Assembly (NCBI GenBank): GCA_034431435.1
Contig: DAOUDG010000089.1
Location: 19,739 to 83,738, forward strand
Origin: JAHCIE01 sp034431435
Lineage (GTDB): Bacteria; Chloroflexota; Anaerolineae; Epilineales; JAHCIE01
Direction: 5' to 3'
Length of the DNA: 64,000 bases
Notes under the pieces: generated by a model
What the model was told of the DNA's origin: nothing
Seen by the model: the letters and a program-made list of their open reading frames with translations, nothing else
Database searches by the model: none
Position numbers and translations under genes: made by a program
In this document: piece after piece, positions 62,509 through 64,000 of the stretch
Layout of the letters: every line of letters begins with the position of its first letter
Numbering within the stretch: position 1 is the first letter of the stretch

Positions 62509-64000
62509 ATGTTCAATCTACTCGTCCCCCTCATCATCCTGCTGCCGCTGCTTGGCCTCACCGTCAACGGCCTGTTCGGGTATCGCATCGGCCGCCGGGG
62601 CGTCGCCATCATCGGTTGGGGCGTCGTCGGCCTGTCGTTCCTGTTGTCCGTCGTGGCCACGGTGCAACTCAGCGCGCTGCCCCCGCATGAGCGGGAGGTG
62701 GTGGTGTCGCTGTGGCAGTGGGTCGACGCGGGCAGCTTCCGCGTCCCGGTCGAGTTCTACCTCGACCCTCTGTCGGCGCTGATGATTCTCATCGTCACTG
62801 GCATCGGCTTCCTCATCCACGTCTATTCCGCCGGCTATATGGCCGACGACCGCAGCTACGCGCGCTTCTTCACCTACCTCAACCTGTTCGTCTTCTCGAT
62901 GCTTGTGCTGGTCCTGGGCGGCAACTTCCTGCTGCTGTACATGGGCTGGGAGTTGGTAGGCGCGTGCTCGTACCTGCTCATCGGCTTCTGGTTCAGCCAG
63001 ACCGCCAACGCCAGCGCCGGCCGCAAAGCCTTCGTCGTCAATCGTATCGGTGACTTCGGCTTTGCCCTGGGCGTCATGCTCATCTTTGTTGTCTTTGGCA
63101 ACCTCGGCTACGTGGACGTGTTCGCCCGCGCGCCGAGCCTGCTGGCCGAGGGCGGCGTGGTCGTGACCGTCATGACGCTGCTGTTGTTCATCGGCGCGGT
63201 CGGCAAGTCGGCCCAGATTCCCCTCTACGTCTGGCTCCCCGACGCGATGGCTGGCCCCACACCCGTCTCAGCCCTCATCCATGCCGCCACCATGGTCACG
63301 GCGGGCGTCTACATGATCGCCCGCTCCCACGTCCTGTACGACCTCGCCCCTACCACCCAACTTATTGTGGCCACCATCGGCGCACTGACGGCCATCCTGG
63401 CCGCCTTCATCGCCCTGACCCAGGTGGACATCAAGCGCGTGCTGGCCTTCTCGACGGTCAGCCAGTTGGGCTACATGGTGCTGGGGGTGGGCGCGGGCGC
63501 ATACACGGCGGGCATCTTCCACCTCTATACCCACGCCTTCTTCAAGGCCCTGCTGTTCCTCGCCGCCGGTTCCGTGATGCACGCGATTGGGAATGAGCAG
63601 GACATGCGGAAGATGGGCGGCCTCTACAAATACATCCGAATTACGGCGATCACCTTCATCATCGGCGCGGCCGCCCTGGCCGGCATCTTTCCCCTGTCGG
63701 GCTTCTGGTCCAAGGACGAGATTCTGGCCGGGACGTTCTATCACGGTGGCTGGTACGTAGTCCTGTACCTCATCGGGCTTGTGACGGCCTTCATGACGGC
63801 CTTCTATGCCCTGCGCCAGGTGGGCCTGACTTTCTTCGGCGAGGAGCGCTGGCGCACTGCCCTGGCTGTCACCGGTGGCCATGCGGCGCCCATCGCCGCC
63901 ACCGCGCCCCCACCTGTCGCGCCGCCACCGCCCGCGCCCGCTGCGCCACCCGCCGCGCCTGCGCCTACCCCTGAGCTGGCGCCCGGCGAGAAGCCGCGCC
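62509..64000 (+). CDS. nuoL: Complex I subunit NuoL, cut by the window end
   Basis: 497 codons present, no stop before the window edge. The antiporter-like core is clear: LLLYMGWELVGACSYLLIGFW, VGKSAQIPLYVWLPDAMAGPTPVSALIHAATMVTAGVYM, HLYTHAFFKALLFLAAGSVMH (each split in the protein). After FFGEERW an Ala/Pro-rich insertion begins (about residue 460 on: GGHAAPIAATAPPPVAPPPP). It sits in a loop before the last helices and resembles in composition the linkers of NuoB1 and NuoI1. Whether a repeat module follows cannot be seen. nuoM and nuoN would be expected next. Confidence 0.95.
   Translation, partial: MFNLLVPLIILLPLLGLTVNGLFGYRIGRRGVAIIGWGVVGLSFLLSVVATVQLSALPPHEREVVVSLWQWVDAGSFRVPVEFYLDPLSALMILIVTGIGFLIHVYSAGYMADDRSYARFFTYLNLFVFSMLVLVLGGNFLLLYMGWELVGACSYLLIGFWFSQTANASAGRKAFVVNRIGDFGFALGVMLIFVVFGNLGYVDVFARAPSLLAEGGVVVTVMTLLLFIGAVGKSAQIPLYVWLPDAMAGPTPVSALIHAATMVTAGVYMIARSHVLYDLAPTTQLIVATIGALTAILAAFIALTQVDIKRVLAFSTVSQLGYMVLGVGAGAYTAGIFHLYTHAFFKALLFLAAGSVMHAIGNEQDMRKMGGLYKYIRITAITFIIGAAALAGIFPLSGFWSKDEILAGTFYHGGWYVVLYLIGLVTAFMTAFYALRQVGLTFFGEERWRTALAVTGGHAAPIAATAPPPVAPPPPAPAAPPAAPAPTPELAPGEKPR

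Overview
The window is high-GC bacterial DNA and most likely comes from a Chloroflexota (green non-sulfur lineage) chromosome. This assignment is inferred from gene content: a mevalonate kinase next to an isopentenyl phosphate kinase (the alternative mevalonate route known from Roseiflexus), a fused nuoC-nuoD, a wax-ester-synthase-like acyltransferase beside an alkyl-DHAP-synthase-like enzyme, a STAND/TPR regulator, and many palindromic intergenic repeats. No rRNA or tRNA gene and no CRISPR array was seen.

Layout. 0-8.6 kb, mostly minus strand: HpcH/HpaI aldolase, D-2-hydroxyacid dehydrogenase, a coupled nucleotidyltransferase/radical SAM pair, argH, a complete IS630-family insertion (5431-6620) that split a former sulP-argH pair, sulP and a small membrane protein. 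8.7-12.1 kb: two convergent lipid genes (AGPS-like and WS/DGAT-like). 12.3-16.7 kb: exported or membrane proteins (intradiol-dioxygenase-like lipoprotein, ferric-reductase-like membrane protein with a Pro/Gln-rich partner, C39-like/TPR protein, class A beta-lactamase-fold hydrolase). 17.0-21.4 kb: a DUF4331 - TPR - NicO metal-transporter cassette. 21.5-25.2 kb: DUF937, SPFH and AI-2E-family proteins. 25.3-31.3 kb: a formate dehydrogenase operon (NuoEF-like fusion, HoxU-like ferredoxin subunit, a three-helix membrane protein, an EamA exporter, and the Mo catalytic subunit). 31.8-39.0 kb: glycogen phosphorylase, STAND regulator, alpha/beta hydrolase and a divergent GntR regulator. 39.1-44.4 kb: a mevalonate kinase - GDPD - IPK - purA - purB operon. 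44.6-47.8 kb: CNNM/CorC protein, LysM lipoprotein and cysteine desulfurase.

48.0-64.0 kb holds a respiratory complex I operon behind a consensus sigma-70 promoter (TTGACA-N17-TATAAT): nuoB1-CD1-I1-A-B2-CD2-E-F-G-H-I2-J-K-L, with L cut by the window edge. It carries two different copies of the subunits that form the connecting module (B, CD, I). NuoB1 and NuoI1 also have long Ala/Pro-rich C-terminal tails, each with two copies of an almost invariant ~37-residue module (LPSGKPKPISG...VDPIPADL). The module is nearly identical at DNA level in all four places. It looks like a tethered docking or binding module, is not part of known complex I subunits, and is the most interesting feature here.

Several families of short palindromic repeats sit in the gaps between genes. 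Some run into coding sequence: they supply the stop codons of ipk and the SPFH gene, and they resemble the DNA heading the complex I tail modules. Annotated starts were often moved to an internal ATG/GTG with a good Shine-Dalgarno sequence. Long antisense reading frames, typical of high-GC DNA, were ignored.
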